Assembly (NCBI GenBank): GCA_913060875.1
Contig: CAJXSL010000002.1
Span: forward strand, 62,001-126,000
Origin: an uncultured Desulfobacteraceae bacterium
GTDB lineage: Bacteria > Desulfobacterota > Desulfobacteria > Desulfobacterales > UBA5852
Length of the DNA: 64,000 nt
Direction: 5' to 3'
The notes beneath the pieces were generated by a model that had not been told where the DNA came from, made no database searches, and worked only from the letters and a program-made list of their open reading frames with translations. This document shows, one piece after another, positions 9,132 through 18,295 of the stretch. The number at the start of each line of letters is the position of its first letter. The first letter of the stretch is position 1. Made by a program: the position numbers and the translations under genes.

Positions 9132-9437
9132 GTCGTTGATCGCATCTGCAGCGGCCGCAAACTCCCTGCTGACCGCCTGGGTCAAATCCGCTGCCGCGCG
9201 CAGGCGTTCGGCCGTAACGGTCAACCCCAGGCTATCGGCTTTCTGTGCCCAATCGGTGTAATTGGCGGCATGATCATCATTGTGCTTGATCCAGTGCTGG
9301 AGAAGCTTGCCTATTTTCTGGGTTTCGGTGAGATTCCCGTCGGCATGGTCGTGGGCCTGCCCATGGTCATGGTGATGGGTGTGCCCATGATCGTGGTGAT
9401 GGTCGTGGTGATGGTCGTGGTCGTGGGGATCGCTCAT
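9129..9437 (-). CDS. His-rich metal-binding small protein (DUF8180-like)
   Basis: The 102-residue cytoplasmic protein has an N-terminal tract (residues 1-33) of repeated HDH/HHDHGH units with about 18 His. A helical domain follows, starting LTETQKIGKLLQHWIKHNDDH. The His tract is like those of nickel or zinc storage proteins and metal-transporter tails. The helical part resembles a small family seen in anaerobes (I recall it as DUF8180) and often contributes more His/Glu ligands. A metal buffering or delivery role is inference. The start has an AAGGAG-type Shine-Dalgarno sequence. No nickel enzyme or transporter is adjacent. The stop codon lies in a palindromic repeat. Confidence 0.75.
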   Translation of the reverse strand: MSDPHDHDHHHDHHHDHGHTHHHDHGQAHDHADGNLTETQKIGKLLQHWIKHNDDHAANYTDWAQKADSLGLTVTAERLRAAADLTQAVSREFAAAADAIND

Positions 9438-9558
9438 GGTGATTCACTCCTTGATTTATTGCACAAGGGAGGACAATACACCCGTGACGGTTCAGCGTCA
9501 AGACAGCGTCTGCCCGGGAAACCGTCCGGTTCGGCGGGGGAATGCCGAACGGCATTCG

Positions 9559-10743
9559 TCAGGAATAAATGATGTTATACGGCAGAGGGGGATACTTCCA
9601 GACCCCGGGTTTGGGCAGAATGTGCTGACCGGTGACCGTCAGCCACGACAAATCGGGTTTGATCTCCCTCAATTTACCGTCGTCGGGGGGACGGGCCTGA
9701 TCGGTCGGCAGATAGGTGGCCTGGAAAATACAGACGCTTTCGCTGCGGGTTCGGAAAACCACATAGTTCTTCGTAAACGTCTGCAGGGAAATATGGTTGG
9801 CGGCCGCCAGGCTTTGCATTTCGTCCCGGGTCAACTGCATCAAAACGGCTTTGGATACCCCGCGTTCGGAAATCCGGATCAGGCCGCGTGTTTCGCTGCT
9901 TCCCGCATATACTGTCGAAATACAGGCCAATTTTCGCAAATACTGAGCGGCGACAATGGCGGCGGTGCGGCGGCCACCCGCCATAAGCGGTAAACCGTAA
10001 AATTCAAAAAATTTTTTTTGCAGATCTTCGGCGTATTTGTCACCGCGTTCAAAAATATCCTTGGAAATATAGCGCAGGTCTCGGGCCAGGCTTTCCGCAG
10101 CTTCGATGATGGGCCAGTCAACCCTGACATGAAAATGCGTCAGACTGTATCGGTTGCGGGCCTTGCTGGCGGGATCGCGCTGAATCAGGAGCGCGTAATC
10201 CACGGGCAAAAGGGTCTTGATGAAAGACGGGAACTGGAGGGATTCCAAATACTTCTGGTTGCGGTCAAATTTATTGGACAGCGGCAGTGTTTTGGAAGTC
10301 AGAAGGTTGGCCTTGGTGGTTTTGTTGAGATCGAAAAACCGGATATATTTCTTGTGCTCCGGTGGTATCGTATCTTCCACAAACATGACCAGGAAGGCAT
10401 TTTGACATTCATATTCCACGTCGGGAATCCTGGCCCGCGGTTTCAATTCTCTTTTTTCGACAAAAGGAAATGGCACCTTGCTGCACTGAAAACGCGTATA
10501 CGAATCAATGAGTGCGTATTGCAGCATCAGCGCATCCACCTCATCACGCAGGAGTTCGTAGTAGGAACGTCTTAACCGATTTTCTCCGCTAAGCTCTTCT
10601 CTGACTTTCCAAAAGGTCAATGGACTCACCCGTCTTGTGGAAGGAGCATCCGGGCCCAAGAAAGAAGGATCCGTTCCGCAATTGTCGTCATGTGATGGAA
10701 AACGTAATGACTGGCAAGGATAACGTACTGCTATCAATACCAT
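9559..10743 (-). CDS. Hypothetical protein, 394 residues, no family recognised
   Basis: I do not recognise this protein. It has no signal peptide and no membrane helix. It is basic and rich in aromatic residues, with a mixed helix/strand look. Regions of note are a helical start (FWKVREELSGENRLRRSYYE), a central FHVRVDWPIIEAAESLARDL and a stretch MAGGRRTAAIVAAQYLRKLA. The start is uncertain: the ATG at 10743 has no Shine-Dalgarno sequence, and a GTG near 10628 is possible. It follows the TVP38 gene by 15 bases on the same strand, so the two are probably co-transcribed. The long frame and its amino-acid make-up support it as real. Confidence 0.6.
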   Translation of the reverse strand: MVLIAVRYPCQSLRFPSHDDNCGTDPSFLGPDAPSTRRVSPLTFWKVREELSGENRLRRSYYELLRDEVDALMLQYALIDSYTRFQCSKVPFPFVEKRELKPRARIPDVEYECQNAFLVMFVEDTIPPEHKKYIRFFDLNKTTKANLLTSKTLPLSNKFDRNQKYLESLQFPSFIKTLLPVDYALLIQRDPASKARNRYSLTHFHVRVDWPIIEAAESLARDLRYISKDIFERGDKYAEDLQKKFFEFYGLPLMAGGRRTAAIVAAQYLRKLACISTVYAGSSETRGLIRISERGVSKAVLMQLTRDEMQSLAAANHISLQTFTKNYVVFRTRSESVCIFQATYLPTDQARPPDDGKLREIKPDLSWLTVTGQHILPKPGVWKYPPLPYNIIYS

Positions 10744-10758
10744 TATTTTGATAGGAGG

Positions 10759-11577
10759 TCAACGGTCGGAGGAGTTGGAAACGTCCATTTTTTCAATCCA
10801 GTGATAAAGTCGTTCCCGATAACGGTAAGCCAGAAGCATACCCAGACCGCAAATGCCAAGAATAATGGCAAACAAACCGTACATGCGTTCGAAAAGCATG
10901 GCACCCTGCAGACTCAACATGAGGGTGCCGGGCATCCTGCCAAACGTCGCCATGATAAGAAAGAGTTTCAGCGGCATGGCGGTAATACCCAGGAACAGGC
11001 ACAAATAGTCTTTGGGAAACCCCGGGAAGACAAAGAGGAGCAAAACCACCAGGACCCCCTGATGCGTGATGGCCCGATCCATTCGCGCACGTTTCTCCAC
11101 CGGTATGATCCGGCGCACCCATCGTTTTCCGAGAAACCGCCCAATCATGAAATTGATCCATGATCCAACGGCTAAACTGAGGCTGGAATAAGCAAAACCC
11201 TGGGCCGCACCGAAAAGATACCCGCCGACAAATCCGGTGGCTTCCCCGGGGATAGGCGCCAGAATAACCTGCAGCAACTGAACGGTCATGAAAACCAAAG
11301 GCGCCCAGTGTCCGGAACGATTGATGAAGGCTTCGGTCTTCTCGCGGTCGATCAGCAGTTGATACCCTTGGCTGAGCCAATTTGTCAGGGAATCCCGAAA
11401 CACGAACACCAGCAATCCCGTAAGCAGCAGGGTGACGATCAAAGCAGTCAAGCGCAAGGCGCGGTAGCGGGCAGAAGTTTGACGATTGGGTGTATCGGTT
11501 GATTGGCGGCCTTGGTGCGGACCTCTCATATCAGAAGCCCTCCGGGATGAGCCCTGCCGTATGCATGGCTCAGCCAT
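10759..11577 (-). CDS. TVP38/TMEM64 family (SNARE-associated/DedA-like) membrane protein
   Basis: The 272-residue inner-membrane protein has a hydrophilic N-terminus (~1-40), a first helix at ~42-62 and four or five further helices. The family core is visible: GEATGFVGGYLFGAAQGFAY, then SWINFMIGRFLG, and the reentrant FPGFPKDYLCLFLGITAMPL. This superfamily includes DedA proteins and eukaryotic TMEM41/VMP1, some of which move phospholipids between leaflets. The bacterial TVP38 role is not settled. The start overlaps the end of the upstream Cys-rich gene by 8 bases. A start about 16 residues later is possible. Confidence 0.85.
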   Translation of the reverse strand: MAEPCIRQGSSRRASDMRGPHQGRQSTDTPNRQTSARYRALRLTALIVTLLLTGLLVFVFRDSLTNWLSQGYQLLIDREKTEAFINRSGHWAPLVFMTVQLLQVILAPIPGEATGFVGGYLFGAAQGFAYSSLSLAVGSWINFMIGRFLGKRWVRRIIPVEKRARMDRAITHQGVLVVLLLFVFPGFPKDYLCLFLGITAMPLKLFLIMATFGRMPGTLMLSLQGAMLFERMYGLFAIILGICGLGMLLAYRYRERLYHWIEKMDVSNSSDR

Positions 11578-11857
11578 CGGTATCGGTGTCAGGATTTGAC
11601 GGTTGCTTTCGTTGGTGATGCAGGGCTTTCTTGCGCGACCACCGTTCCAGAAACCCCATCATACCGGCCGCATAAGCCCGATCGACTTTCTCTTCTTTCA
11701 CCTGAACAGCGTCGTTCGTCTGCATCGCCGCACGCAGACATTCCGTCTTACAGTAGCAAACCATGCATGATTCCGGCGTTTCCCGCAGGCCATCGGGTCC
11801 CATGGGAAAAACACAATCCAGTTTGCCAAAACAATAAGGTCGTTCTTCACGGGTCAT
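11570..11857 (-). CDS. Small Cys-containing hypothetical protein
   Basis: The 95-residue protein of unknown function has Cys in two clusters: YCFGKLDCVFP near the N-terminus and SCMVCYCKTECLR at about residues 30-42. This spacing suggests zinc or iron-sulfur binding. The rest is charged and helical. It overlaps the TVP38 gene by 8 bases and appears to be the first gene of an operon of three (Cys-rich protein, TVP38, 394-residue protein). I recall similar short Cys proteins in sulfate reducers but cannot name a family. Confidence 0.65.
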   Translation of the reverse strand: MTREERPYCFGKLDCVFPMGPDGLRETPESCMVCYCKTECLRAAMQTNDAVQVKEEKVDRAYAAGMMGFLERWSRKKALHHQRKQPSNPDTDTDG

Positions 11858-11956
11858 TCGGCTGCATCCTGTTGACGTTTAATGGCGCCCCTGTTGCATC
11901 GTCCATCACACCCCCCTTAAAACGCCGCCCCCCAGAGGGCTTGCTGTGGTCATGGG

Positions 11957-11996
11957 TCATGCCGTCGTTGCAGGCTTACGGCGGCATGATTTTTTT
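11957..11996 (+). terminator. Rho-independent terminator oriented on the plus strand, with no plus gene upstream
   Basis: TCATGCCGTCG (11957-11967) pairs with CGGCGGCATGA (11979-11989), allowing one G-U pair, and is followed by seven T. This is the textbook plus-strand layout. Both flanking genes are on the minus strand, so it either acts in reverse for radC (without a T-tract) or ends an unannotated plus transcript. Confidence 0.6.
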
Positions 11997-12009
11997 GATC
12001 TTCGGCCGA

Positions 12010-12747
12010 TCAATCGGCATCGACGGACACCTGTTCCGCCACGTTTGTCATGGCGGCTATTTTCCCGCTGTCGGCATAGCTGAAATAGTCTCCCCGGCCC
12101 ACAATAATATGCTCATGCACCGTCAAGTCCACCGTGCGGCAGGCCATGATCAGCTTACGGGTCAATGCCGTGTCCTCCGGAGAGGGTCGGGGGTCGCCGG
12201 AAGGATGGTTATGGGCGAAAATAAGCGCGGCGGCGTGATGGTCAAGCGCCGCACGCACCACCTCTCGCGGATAGACGCTGCTGGAGGTCAATGTGCCCTC
12301 GAAAAGGGTCTTAATGGCAAGCACCCGATTTTTGGCATCCAGGAAAAGCACTTTGAATTGCTCACGCTTTTTGTCCTGCATGCTCTGGTGGAGATAATCG
12401 AACAAGGCCTGTGAATTGTGTACGATCGGCTCTGAGCGAAGACGGTTTTCAAGGAAGCGTTCACAAACCGCGGGGATCAGCTTGATGCCAAAAAGGTTGT
12501 GGGGGCCGATGCCGTCGACTTCGCAAAGTTCCCGCGGGGATGCTTCCAAAACCGCGGCAAGGGTGCCAAAGCGCTCCAGGGCGGCTTTGGCCGCCGGTTT
12601 GCAGTCCTTACGGGGAGTGCCCAGGGTCAGCAGGAGTTCCAGAACCTCGTAGTCATGGAATCCTTTCAGGCCCGCGGTTAAAAATTTTTCCCGCAGACGA
12701 CGCCGATGGCCTTCTGCCGGTTGCCGGGTGGTTTTTTTTTCGGCCAT
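12010..12747 (-). CDS. radC: RadC family JAB-domain protein
   Basis: The 245-residue protein has the RadC layout. The N-terminal helix-hairpin-helix region (about 20-95) includes YEVLELLLTLGTPRKD and CEVDGIGPHNL. A C-terminal JAB metalloprotease-like domain has FAHNHPSGDP and EHIIVGRGDYFSYADSG, which hold the metal-binding His and Asp. The HxH motif is intact. Despite the name, a role in DNA repair is not supported by later work, and the function is unknown. The upstream gene is absent on this strand: gpsA ends beyond its start, and the two run in the same direction with a 36-base gap. Confidence 0.9.
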   Translation of the reverse strand: MAEKKTTRQPAEGHRRRLREKFLTAGLKGFHDYEVLELLLTLGTPRKDCKPAAKAALERFGTLAAVLEASPRELCEVDGIGPHNLFGIKLIPAVCERFLENRLRSEPIVHNSQALFDYLHQSMQDKKREQFKVLFLDAKNRVLAIKTLFEGTLTSSSVYPREVVRAALDHHAAALIFAHNHPSGDPRPSPEDTALTRKLIMACRTVDLTVHEHIIVGRGDYFSYADSGKIAAMTNVAEQVSVDAD

Positions 12748-12783
12748 GGTCCGTCATTATCCATTTGTGCCGAAGACCAGGGA

Positions 12784-13809
12784 TCATTCAAGCTCCTGTT
12801 TCAGATCGCGGGTCATCAACCGGTAAACAGCCTCCTGGGGCGAGGCGTCTTCATACAAAATATGGTACATTTCATGACAGATGGGCATCTCCACATCGAC
12901 CTTGCGGGACAGATTGTAAACCGACTTGGCGGTTTTGACCCCCTCCGCCACCATCCGCATCTCCGCCAGGATTTCCTTGAGATGGAGCCCCTCGCCGATC
13001 TTTTTGCCCACCGTATGGTTGCGGCTGAGATCGCCCGTGCATGTCAAAATCAGGTCGCCGACACCGGCAATGCCGGCCAGGGTCCGCTGGTCCGCGCCCA
13101 GCCGCTTCCCAAGGCGCTGGATTTCCGCCAGCCCGCGGGTAATCAGGGCGGCGCGGGTGTTCAATCCGAGCCCCAGGCCGTCGATAACGCCGGCGGCGAT
13201 GGCGATGACGTTTTTGACCGCTCCGCCGAGTTCCACCCCGATCATGTCCTGATTGGAATAAACCCGGAAATAAGGTGTGGCAAATACATGCTGGACTTTT
13301 TCGGCGGTGGACAGGTTTTGACTGGCGACGGTCACCACCGTGGGGGATTTGCGGGCCACTTCCCGGGCAAAGCTCGGTCCGGATAAAACCGCCAGGTTGT
13401 CGGCCGAAAGCCCCGTAAGCGTCTCACCGATGACACCGGACATGGTCAGGTGTGTTTTGTTTTCAATACCCTTGGAGGCGGAAACCACGATCGTGTCGGC
13501 GCCGATGGCCGCCGCCATCTGACGTGTGGTTTCCCGCATGACATGGGAGGGAACGACCACCAATACAAGATCCTTGTCGCTCACCACCGCTTGCAGGTCA
13601 TTGCTGGGATGCAGATTGGGAGACAGGGTGACGCCCGGCAGGAAAACCTTGTTTTCACGCTGCTTGGCGATCTGCCGGCAGACGTCTTGCTCGAACACCC
13701 ACCAATCCAGCGGATATCCCTTGCAGCCCAGCAGATTGGCCAATGCCGTACCCCAGCTGCCGGCACCGACCACACCGATTTTCAGGTCCTGTTCAACCAC
13801 CGTTTCCAT
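12784..13809 (-). CDS. gpsA: Glycerol-3-phosphate dehydrogenase [NAD(P)+]
   Basis: The 341-residue soluble enzyme reduces dihydroxyacetone phosphate to sn-glycerol-3-phosphate for phospholipid synthesis. The NAD-binding start KIGVVGAGSWGTALANLLG is clear. The substrate-site motifs VSASKGIE, LSGPSFAREV and GGAVKNVIAIAAGVIDGLGL are all present. The start at 13809 is chosen because a GAGGA Shine-Dalgarno sequence precedes it and the conserved N-terminus begins nine residues later; the longer frame would run into gyrA. It starts four bases after the gyrA stop, so the two are translationally close and co-transcribed. Confidence 0.95.
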   Translation of the reverse strand: METVVEQDLKIGVVGAGSWGTALANLLGCKGYPLDWWVFEQDVCRQIAKQRENKVFLPGVTLSPNLHPSNDLQAVVSDKDLVLVVVPSHVMRETTRQMAAAIGADTIVVSASKGIENKTHLTMSGVIGETLTGLSADNLAVLSGPSFAREVARKSPTVVTVASQNLSTAEKVQHVFATPYFRVYSNQDMIGVELGGAVKNVIAIAAGVIDGLGLGLNTRAALITRGLAEIQRLGKRLGADQRTLAGIAGVGDLILTCTGDLSRNHTVGKKIGEGLHLKEILAEMRMVAEGVKTAKSVYNLSRKVDVEMPICHEMYHILYEDASPQEAVYRLMTRDLKQELE

Positions 13810-13813
13810 AGAG

Positions 13814-16243
13814 CTAGTCCTCTTCTTTTTCCTCCAGGCGAGCAGCACCGATGACGCGTTCATCCGATGATATTTCGATCAGTTTAACGCCCTGAGTGTT
13901 GCGTCCGATAACCGAAATGCCGCCGGTGGCCATACGGATCAGTTTGCCGGAGTTGGTGATCAGCATCAAGTCGTCATCTTCACCCACCAGCAGGATATTC
14001 ACCACCTGCCCATTACGGGCGTTGGTCTTGATGGTGATAACCCCTTTGCCGCCACGTTTCTGTACGGGATATTCATCGATGGAGGTACGCTTGCCATAGC
14101 CGTTTTCCGTGACCGAAATCACGGTCTGGCCATGGGAAAGAACTTCCATGCCCACCACCTGATCACCGGCCCCCCGATTGATACCGCGCACACCACGTGC
14201 AATGCGGCCGGCGGGACGAACATCGGTTTCGTGAAAACGAATGGCTTTTCCATTCGCCGTTCCCAGAAAAACGTTAAGCGTGCCATCGGTGATGCGGGTG
14301 CTGATCAATTCGTCGCCCGGCATCAGGTTGAGGGCGATGATCCCCCCAGCTCGCGGACGGCTGTAGGCCATCAGGTCGGTTTTCTTGATAATGCCGTTTT
14401 TGGTGGCCATCAAAATGAAATGTCCCGGCTCAAAACGGGGCACGGCAAGAACGGTTGTCAAGCGCTCATCTTTATCGAAATTCATCAGGTTGACGATGGC
14501 CTTGCCGATGCCGGTCCGGCCGGCCTGAGGAATTTCGTAAACCTTGCGCCAGTAGACCCTGCCGAGATTGGTGAAAAACAAAAACGTATGATGGGTCGAT
14601 GCCACAAAGAGGTGTTTGACAAAATCTTCGCTTTTCGTCCCCATGGCGGTCTTGCCTTTACCGCCGCGCTGCTGGCTGTGATAAAGACTCAGGGGCGCCC
14701 GCTTGATGTATCCCCGCTGGGACACGGTTACCACCATATCCTCCTCGACAATCATGTCTTCGAGGGTGATTTCCCGTGATGTGGCCACGATTTCAGAACG
14801 GCGCGCATCCCCGTAGCCCTCACGAATTTCCATCAACTCGTTCTTGATAATGTCAAGCACCATGCGTTCGCTGGACAGAACCTCGTTGTAGTAAGCAATA
14901 TCTTTGAGGGTATTGTTGTAATCGTCTATAATCTTGTCCCGTTCCATGGCGGTCAATCGTTGCAGCCGGAGGTCCAATATCGCCTGAGCCTGGATAGCGC
15001 TCAGTTCAAAGGCCGTCATCAAACGCTCCTTGGCCTCCGCCGGTGATTTGGATTGGCGGATCATGGCCACGACGGCATCGAGATTGTCCAGGGCGATTTT
15101 GTAGCCCTCCAGGATGTGGGCTTTCTCTTCCGCTTTCCTGAGGTCGTACCGCGTCCGGCGGACCACGATTTCCTTGCGGTGCCGAATGAAATGCTGCAGC
15201 ATGCCCTTGAGGTTCAGCAGTTCGGGGCGGTTGTCCACGATCGCCAGGAAAATGACCCCGAAACTGTTTTCCATGCGGGTGTGCTTGTAGAGTTGATTGA
15301 TGATCACATCGGCAAACTGGTCTTTCTTCAAACCGATGGCAATTCGCATGCCGTCCTTGTCCGATTCGTCCCGCACAAAACGAATACCCTCGATGGTTTT
15401 GTGCCGAACCAGTTCGGCGATCTTTTCCACCAGACGGGCCTTGTTGACCTGGTAGGGCAGTTCCGACACGACAATGGTTTCGGCCCCATCCTGTTTGGTC
15501 GTTTCCACCGCCACCTTGGCCCGTACGCGCATGATGCCACGCCCGGTTTCATAGGCTTCGCGAATACCGTTTAGCCCGTAAATGGTGCCACCGGTCGGAA
15601 AATCCGGTCCCGGGATGATGTCCATCAATTCAGTCACCGAAAGCTCGGGCGTATCGATGAGTGCCACGGCCCCGTCGATGACCTCACACAGGTTATGGGG
15701 CGGGATATTGGTCGCCATACCGACGGCGATACCGGCGGAACCGTTGATCAGCAAGCTGGGAATTTTGGTCGGCAGAACATTGGGTTCCAGCAGGGTTTCA
15801 TCATAGTTGGGAACAAAGTCCACCGTCTCCTTTTCGAGATCATCCATCATATGATGGGCCAACCGCATCATGCGCACTTCCGTATAACGCATGGCGGCCG
15901 GCGGATCCCCGTCGATGGAGCCGAAGTTACCCTGGCCATTGACCAATGGATAACGCATGGAAAAATCCTGCGCCATCCGTACGATGGTATCGTAGACAGC
16001 CGTATCGCCATGGGGGTGGTATTTACCGATCACATCCCCCACCACACGGGCCGATTTTTTATACGGTTTGTTCCAATCGTTCTTCAGATCCCGCATGGCG
16101 AAAAGCACCCGTCGATGGACCGGCTTGAGCCCGTCACGCACGTCCGGGAGAGCACGCCCGATGATAACGCTCATGGCATAGTCGAGGTAGGATTTCTTCA
16201 TCTCATGCTCGATACTGATGCCAGGCAAGTTGTCGCTGCTCAT
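13814..16243 (-). CDS. gyrA: DNA gyrase subunit A
   Basis: The 809-residue subunit forms the breakage-reunion part of gyrase. The N-terminal motifs [20 protein letters not shown] and [19 protein letters not shown] are canonical. The active-site tyrosine is in [10 protein letters not shown] (about residue 121). The C-terminal beta-pinwheel has the GyrA box QQRGGKGK, which separates it from ParC. It lacks a long acidic tail, making it slightly shorter than E. coli GyrA. gyrB is not adjacent. The quinolone-determining loop reads [10 protein letters not shown], with Ala where many species have Ser. Confidence 0.97.
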   Translation of the reverse strand: MSSDNLPGISIEHEMKKSYLDYAMSVIIGRALPDVRDGLKPVHRRVLFAMRDLKNDWNKPYKKSARVVGDVIGKYHPHGDTAVYDTIVRMAQDFSMRYPLVNGQGNFGSIDGDPPAAMRYTEVRMMRLAHHMMDDLEKETVDFVPNYDETLLEPNVLPTKIPSLLINGSAGIAVGMATNIPPHNLCEVIDGAVALIDTPELSVTELMDIIPGPDFPTGGTIYGLNGIREAYETGRGIMRVRAKVAVETTKQDGAETIVVSELPYQVNKARLVEKIAELVRHKTIEGIRFVRDESDKDGMRIAIGLKKDQFADVIINQLYKHTRMENSFGVIFLAIVDNRPELLNLKGMLQHFIRHRKEIVVRRTRYDLRKAEEKAHILEGYKIALDNLDAVVAMIRQSKSPAEAKERLMTAFELSAIQAQAILDLRLQRLTAMERDKIIDDYNNTLKDIAYYNEVLSSERMVLDIIKNELMEIREGYGDARRSEIVATSREITLEDMIVEEDMVVTVSQRGYIKRAPLSLYHSQQRGGKGKTAMGTKSEDFVKHLFVASTHHTFLFFTNLGRVYWRKVYEIPQAGRTGIGKAIVNLMNFDKDERLTTVLAVPRFEPGHFILMATKNGIIKKTDLMAYSRPRAGGIIALNLMPGDELISTRITDGTLNVFLGTANGKAIRFHETDVRPAGRIARGVRGINRGAGDQVVGMEVLSHGQTVISVTENGYGKRTSIDEYPVQKRGGKGVITIKTNARNGQVVNILLVGEDDDLMLITNSGKLIRMATGGISVIGRNTQGVKLIEISSDERVIGAARLEEKEED

Positions 16244-16388
16244 GTTCGTTCCTTGATCACAGTTGGTTCAGATTATTGAAAGGCAACCTTAAGGGGAAGG
16301 CACGGGGAAAGGTTCCGGCCGGCGCACCGCTTCCGGTCGCCGTGGCAACCGCTGCCGACCGACTTTTACGGGCTTATATACCGTGTAA

Positions 16389-16449
16389 CGGCTAAAAAAC
16401 AACCACGCCCGCCTGGTTATAGCCAGAGAGCTCAAACAGGCGGTCGTGG
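16389..16449 (-). terminator. Rho-independent terminator after the 52-aa membrane protein gene
   Basis: CCACGCCCGCCTG (16403-16415) pairs with CAGGCGGTCGTGG (16437-16449) with a single mismatch. On the minus strand the hairpin is followed by TTGTTTTTTAG, a proper T-tract. It lies 42 bases beyond the stop of the small gene at 16491. Confidence 0.8.
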
Positions 16450-16490
16450 CTCATTCATGATGTGTCACGATGATGGCTATATAAACCGGC

Positions 16491-16649
16491 TCACTTGCTG
16501 ATAAACGCGCCGAAAAGAAACAACAGAATCATTTCGTAAATGGCTACCGCCATATACGATCCGCCGCTGAGCGCGTAAACAATACCGCCGCCGACGATGA
16601 CGGGTACACCAGAAAAAACCATGATCCCTAGTTTTCGGGCAATGTCCAT
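16491..16649 (-). CDS. Small membrane protein, 52 residues
   Basis: A short gene starts with ATG at 16649 and stops with TGA at 16491. The product begins MDIARKLGIMVFSGVPVIVG and contains two hydrophobic stretches (about 9-27 and 33-49) with GGG and GSY in the turn, so it should form a helical hairpin in the inner membrane. Support comes from a strong AGGAGA Shine-Dalgarno sequence nine bases upstream and a T-tracted terminator just downstream. It stands alone between gyrA and the thiolase gene. The function is unknown. The compact, Gly-rich hairpin resembles other small membrane proteins conserved in sulfate reducers, by recollection only. Confidence 0.75.
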   Translation of the reverse strand: MDIARKLGIMVFSGVPVIVGGGIVYALSGGSYMAVAIYEMILLFLFGAFISK

Positions 16650-16758
16650 TCCGGCCAGTCTCCTTGGATTGCGTGTCTTTTATTTAGGGTCGCAACAGCA
16701 ATTGGTGCGGTTGCCTGATGGCGCATCCTGAAGCGTTGCTGCCTGCCCCTTGTTTACG

Positions 16759-16773
16759 ATCGTTTGAAACGAT
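16759..16773. promoter_or_regulatory. Perfect 7+1+7 palindrome upstream of the small membrane protein gene
   Basis: ATCGTTTGAAACGAT is a perfect inverted repeat in the 254-base gap between the thiolase gene and the 52-aa protein gene, about 110 bases before the latter's start. It looks like a repressor operator. The regulator is unknown. Confidence 0.35.
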
Positions 16774-16903
16774 AAATTTTTAGCAGAATAGCCCTCAAAA
16801 GTAAAGTGAAAAAAGCGATCCGAAGCCGCGCTTCTTTCGATCATGACACCCTGTTTTTATTATATTTTCAACCCATCGACACCCACGTTCAGGCACCGGT
16901 CCA

Positions 16904-18190
16904 TCAACGCCCGATCAGCATGGCCATCCCCATCCCGCCGCCAATACACATGCTGATCAGACCGGAGGCATACTGCTTGCGTTGCATCTGGTGAATGGCA
17001 GTGACCATCTGGCGCGCCCCGGTGCATCCGATAGGGTGGCCGATGGAAATACCACTGCCAAGCTCATTGGGACGCTCTTCGGGCAGGTTCAGTTCGCGGC
17101 AGCAGGCAATGGCCTGGGACGCAAAAGCCTCATTGAGTTCGATCATATCGATATCGCTTATGGCCATTCCGGTCTGTTGCAGCACCTTGCGCACGGCCGG
17201 AACAGGCCCCAACCCCATATAGGCCGGATCCAAGCCACCGGAGGCAAAGGCCTTGATTTCCGCCAGGGGCTCCAGTCCAAGCGCTACGGCTTTTTTGCGG
17301 CTCATGAGCAATACCGCAGCGGCGGCGTCATTGATGCCGGACGCGTTGCCGGCCGTGACCGTGCCATCCTTCTTGAACACCGGCCGGAGCCGTGCCATCT
17401 TTTCCACGGTCGTATCCATGGGGCGTTCGTCGATATTGAAAACGACATCGCCTTTCCGCGTTTTCGTTACAATCGGCAGGATTTCCGCTTCAAAAAGTCC
17501 CGCTTCGATGGCCTTCCGGGCCCGGGAATGGCTCATCGCCCCCAGAGTATCCTGTTCCTCGCGGGAAATGCCGTAGCGGGCCGCAATATTTTCGGCGGTC
17601 ATGCCCATGTGGTAGCCATAGAAAATCTCGTAAAGACCGTCGAAAACCATGAGATCCGTTACCTCTCCGACACCGCTGACCTCCATGCGGTGCCCCCAGC
17701 GCGCCTTGGGCAAAGCCATGGGGACCTGGCTCATGTTTTCCATCCCGCCGGCAACGATTACCTCAGCCTGCCCGGTGGCGATACTGGCCGCTCCTACCGC
17801 AATCGCCTTCAATCCCGATCCGCAAACCTTGTTGATGGTAAAAGCAGGGGTTTCTTTGGGCAGTCCGGCCCGAATCATGGCCTGACGGGTGGTATTCTGC
17901 CCCTGACCCGCCTGGAGAACATTTCCCATGACCACCTCATCCACCGTGATGGCGCGGGCTTCTGTGGCCCAGTCCTGGTAGCGTTTCTCCAGTTCGATAA
18001 GCCCATCGTCCTGCAGTTTATCCGGTGCCAGTGCGCCCATTGCGGAGCTGACCACCGGTTTGAGGCCCTGCCGCTGCAATACCGCCTTGATAACGGCCGC
18101 CCCGAGATCCACCACGGGCGTGTCCTTGAGTGCGCCGCCAAAATTTCCCACGGCCGTCCTGACACCGCTAACAATCACAACATCTTGCAT
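16904..18190 (-). CDS. Acetyl-CoA C-acetyltransferase (thiolase)
   Basis: The 428-residue thiolase condenses or cleaves acetoacetyl-CoA in fatty-acid or butanoate metabolism. The active-site Cys is in INKVCGSGLKAIA. The catalytic His is in GISIGHPIGCTGARQ and the second Cys in SMCIGGGMGMAML, so it should be active. It is about 35 residues longer than the usual ~393. The extra part lies between the first beta-strand region and the GQGQNTTRQ motif: residues about 47-80 are charged and contain DDGLIELEKRYQDWATEARA. Such an insert may be a lineage trait. The gene stands alone, with no CoA-transferase or dehydrogenase next to it. Confidence 0.93.
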   Translation of the reverse strand: MQDVVIVSGVRTAVGNFGGALKDTPVVDLGAAVIKAVLQRQGLKPVVSSAMGALAPDKLQDDGLIELEKRYQDWATEARAITVDEVVMGNVLQAGQGQNTTRQAMIRAGLPKETPAFTINKVCGSGLKAIAVGAASIATGQAEVIVAGGMENMSQVPMALPKARWGHRMEVSGVGEVTDLMVFDGLYEIFYGYHMGMTAENIAARYGISREEQDTLGAMSHSRARKAIEAGLFEAEILPIVTKTRKGDVVFNIDERPMDTTVEKMARLRPVFKKDGTVTAGNASGINDAAAAVLLMSRKKAVALGLEPLAEIKAFASGGLDPAYMGLGPVPAVRKVLQQTGMAISDIDMIELNEAFASQAIACCRELNLPEERPNELGSGISIGHPIGCTGARQMVTAIHQMQRKQYASGLISMCIGGGMGMAMLIGR

Positions 18191-18295
18191 GAATTGCCTC
18201 CTTGCTTGAATTATCCATCCGTTTGCCGTACTTTTGAGCCTGAAGAGTCACTTCAAATACCACTCCTCCAGAATGCGGGTCAACGGAAAGTCATC

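Noticed and set aside
9270-9572. Plus-strand hydrophobic frame opposite the His-rich gene
   Set aside because: The Val/Met repeats are the antisense of His-Asp codons. The minus strand gives a proper protein with a Shine-Dalgarno sequence.
13810-13863. Upstream start for gpsA
   Set aside because: It would run into gyrA; the start at 13809 has a Shine-Dalgarno sequence and the conserved N-terminus.
16982-18295. Long plus-strand open frame across the thiolase gene, joined to the NRDE gene
   Set aside because: It is antisense to a thiolase with intact active-site motifs and has no family resemblance. The NRDE protein starts at the invariant MCLIV at 18296.
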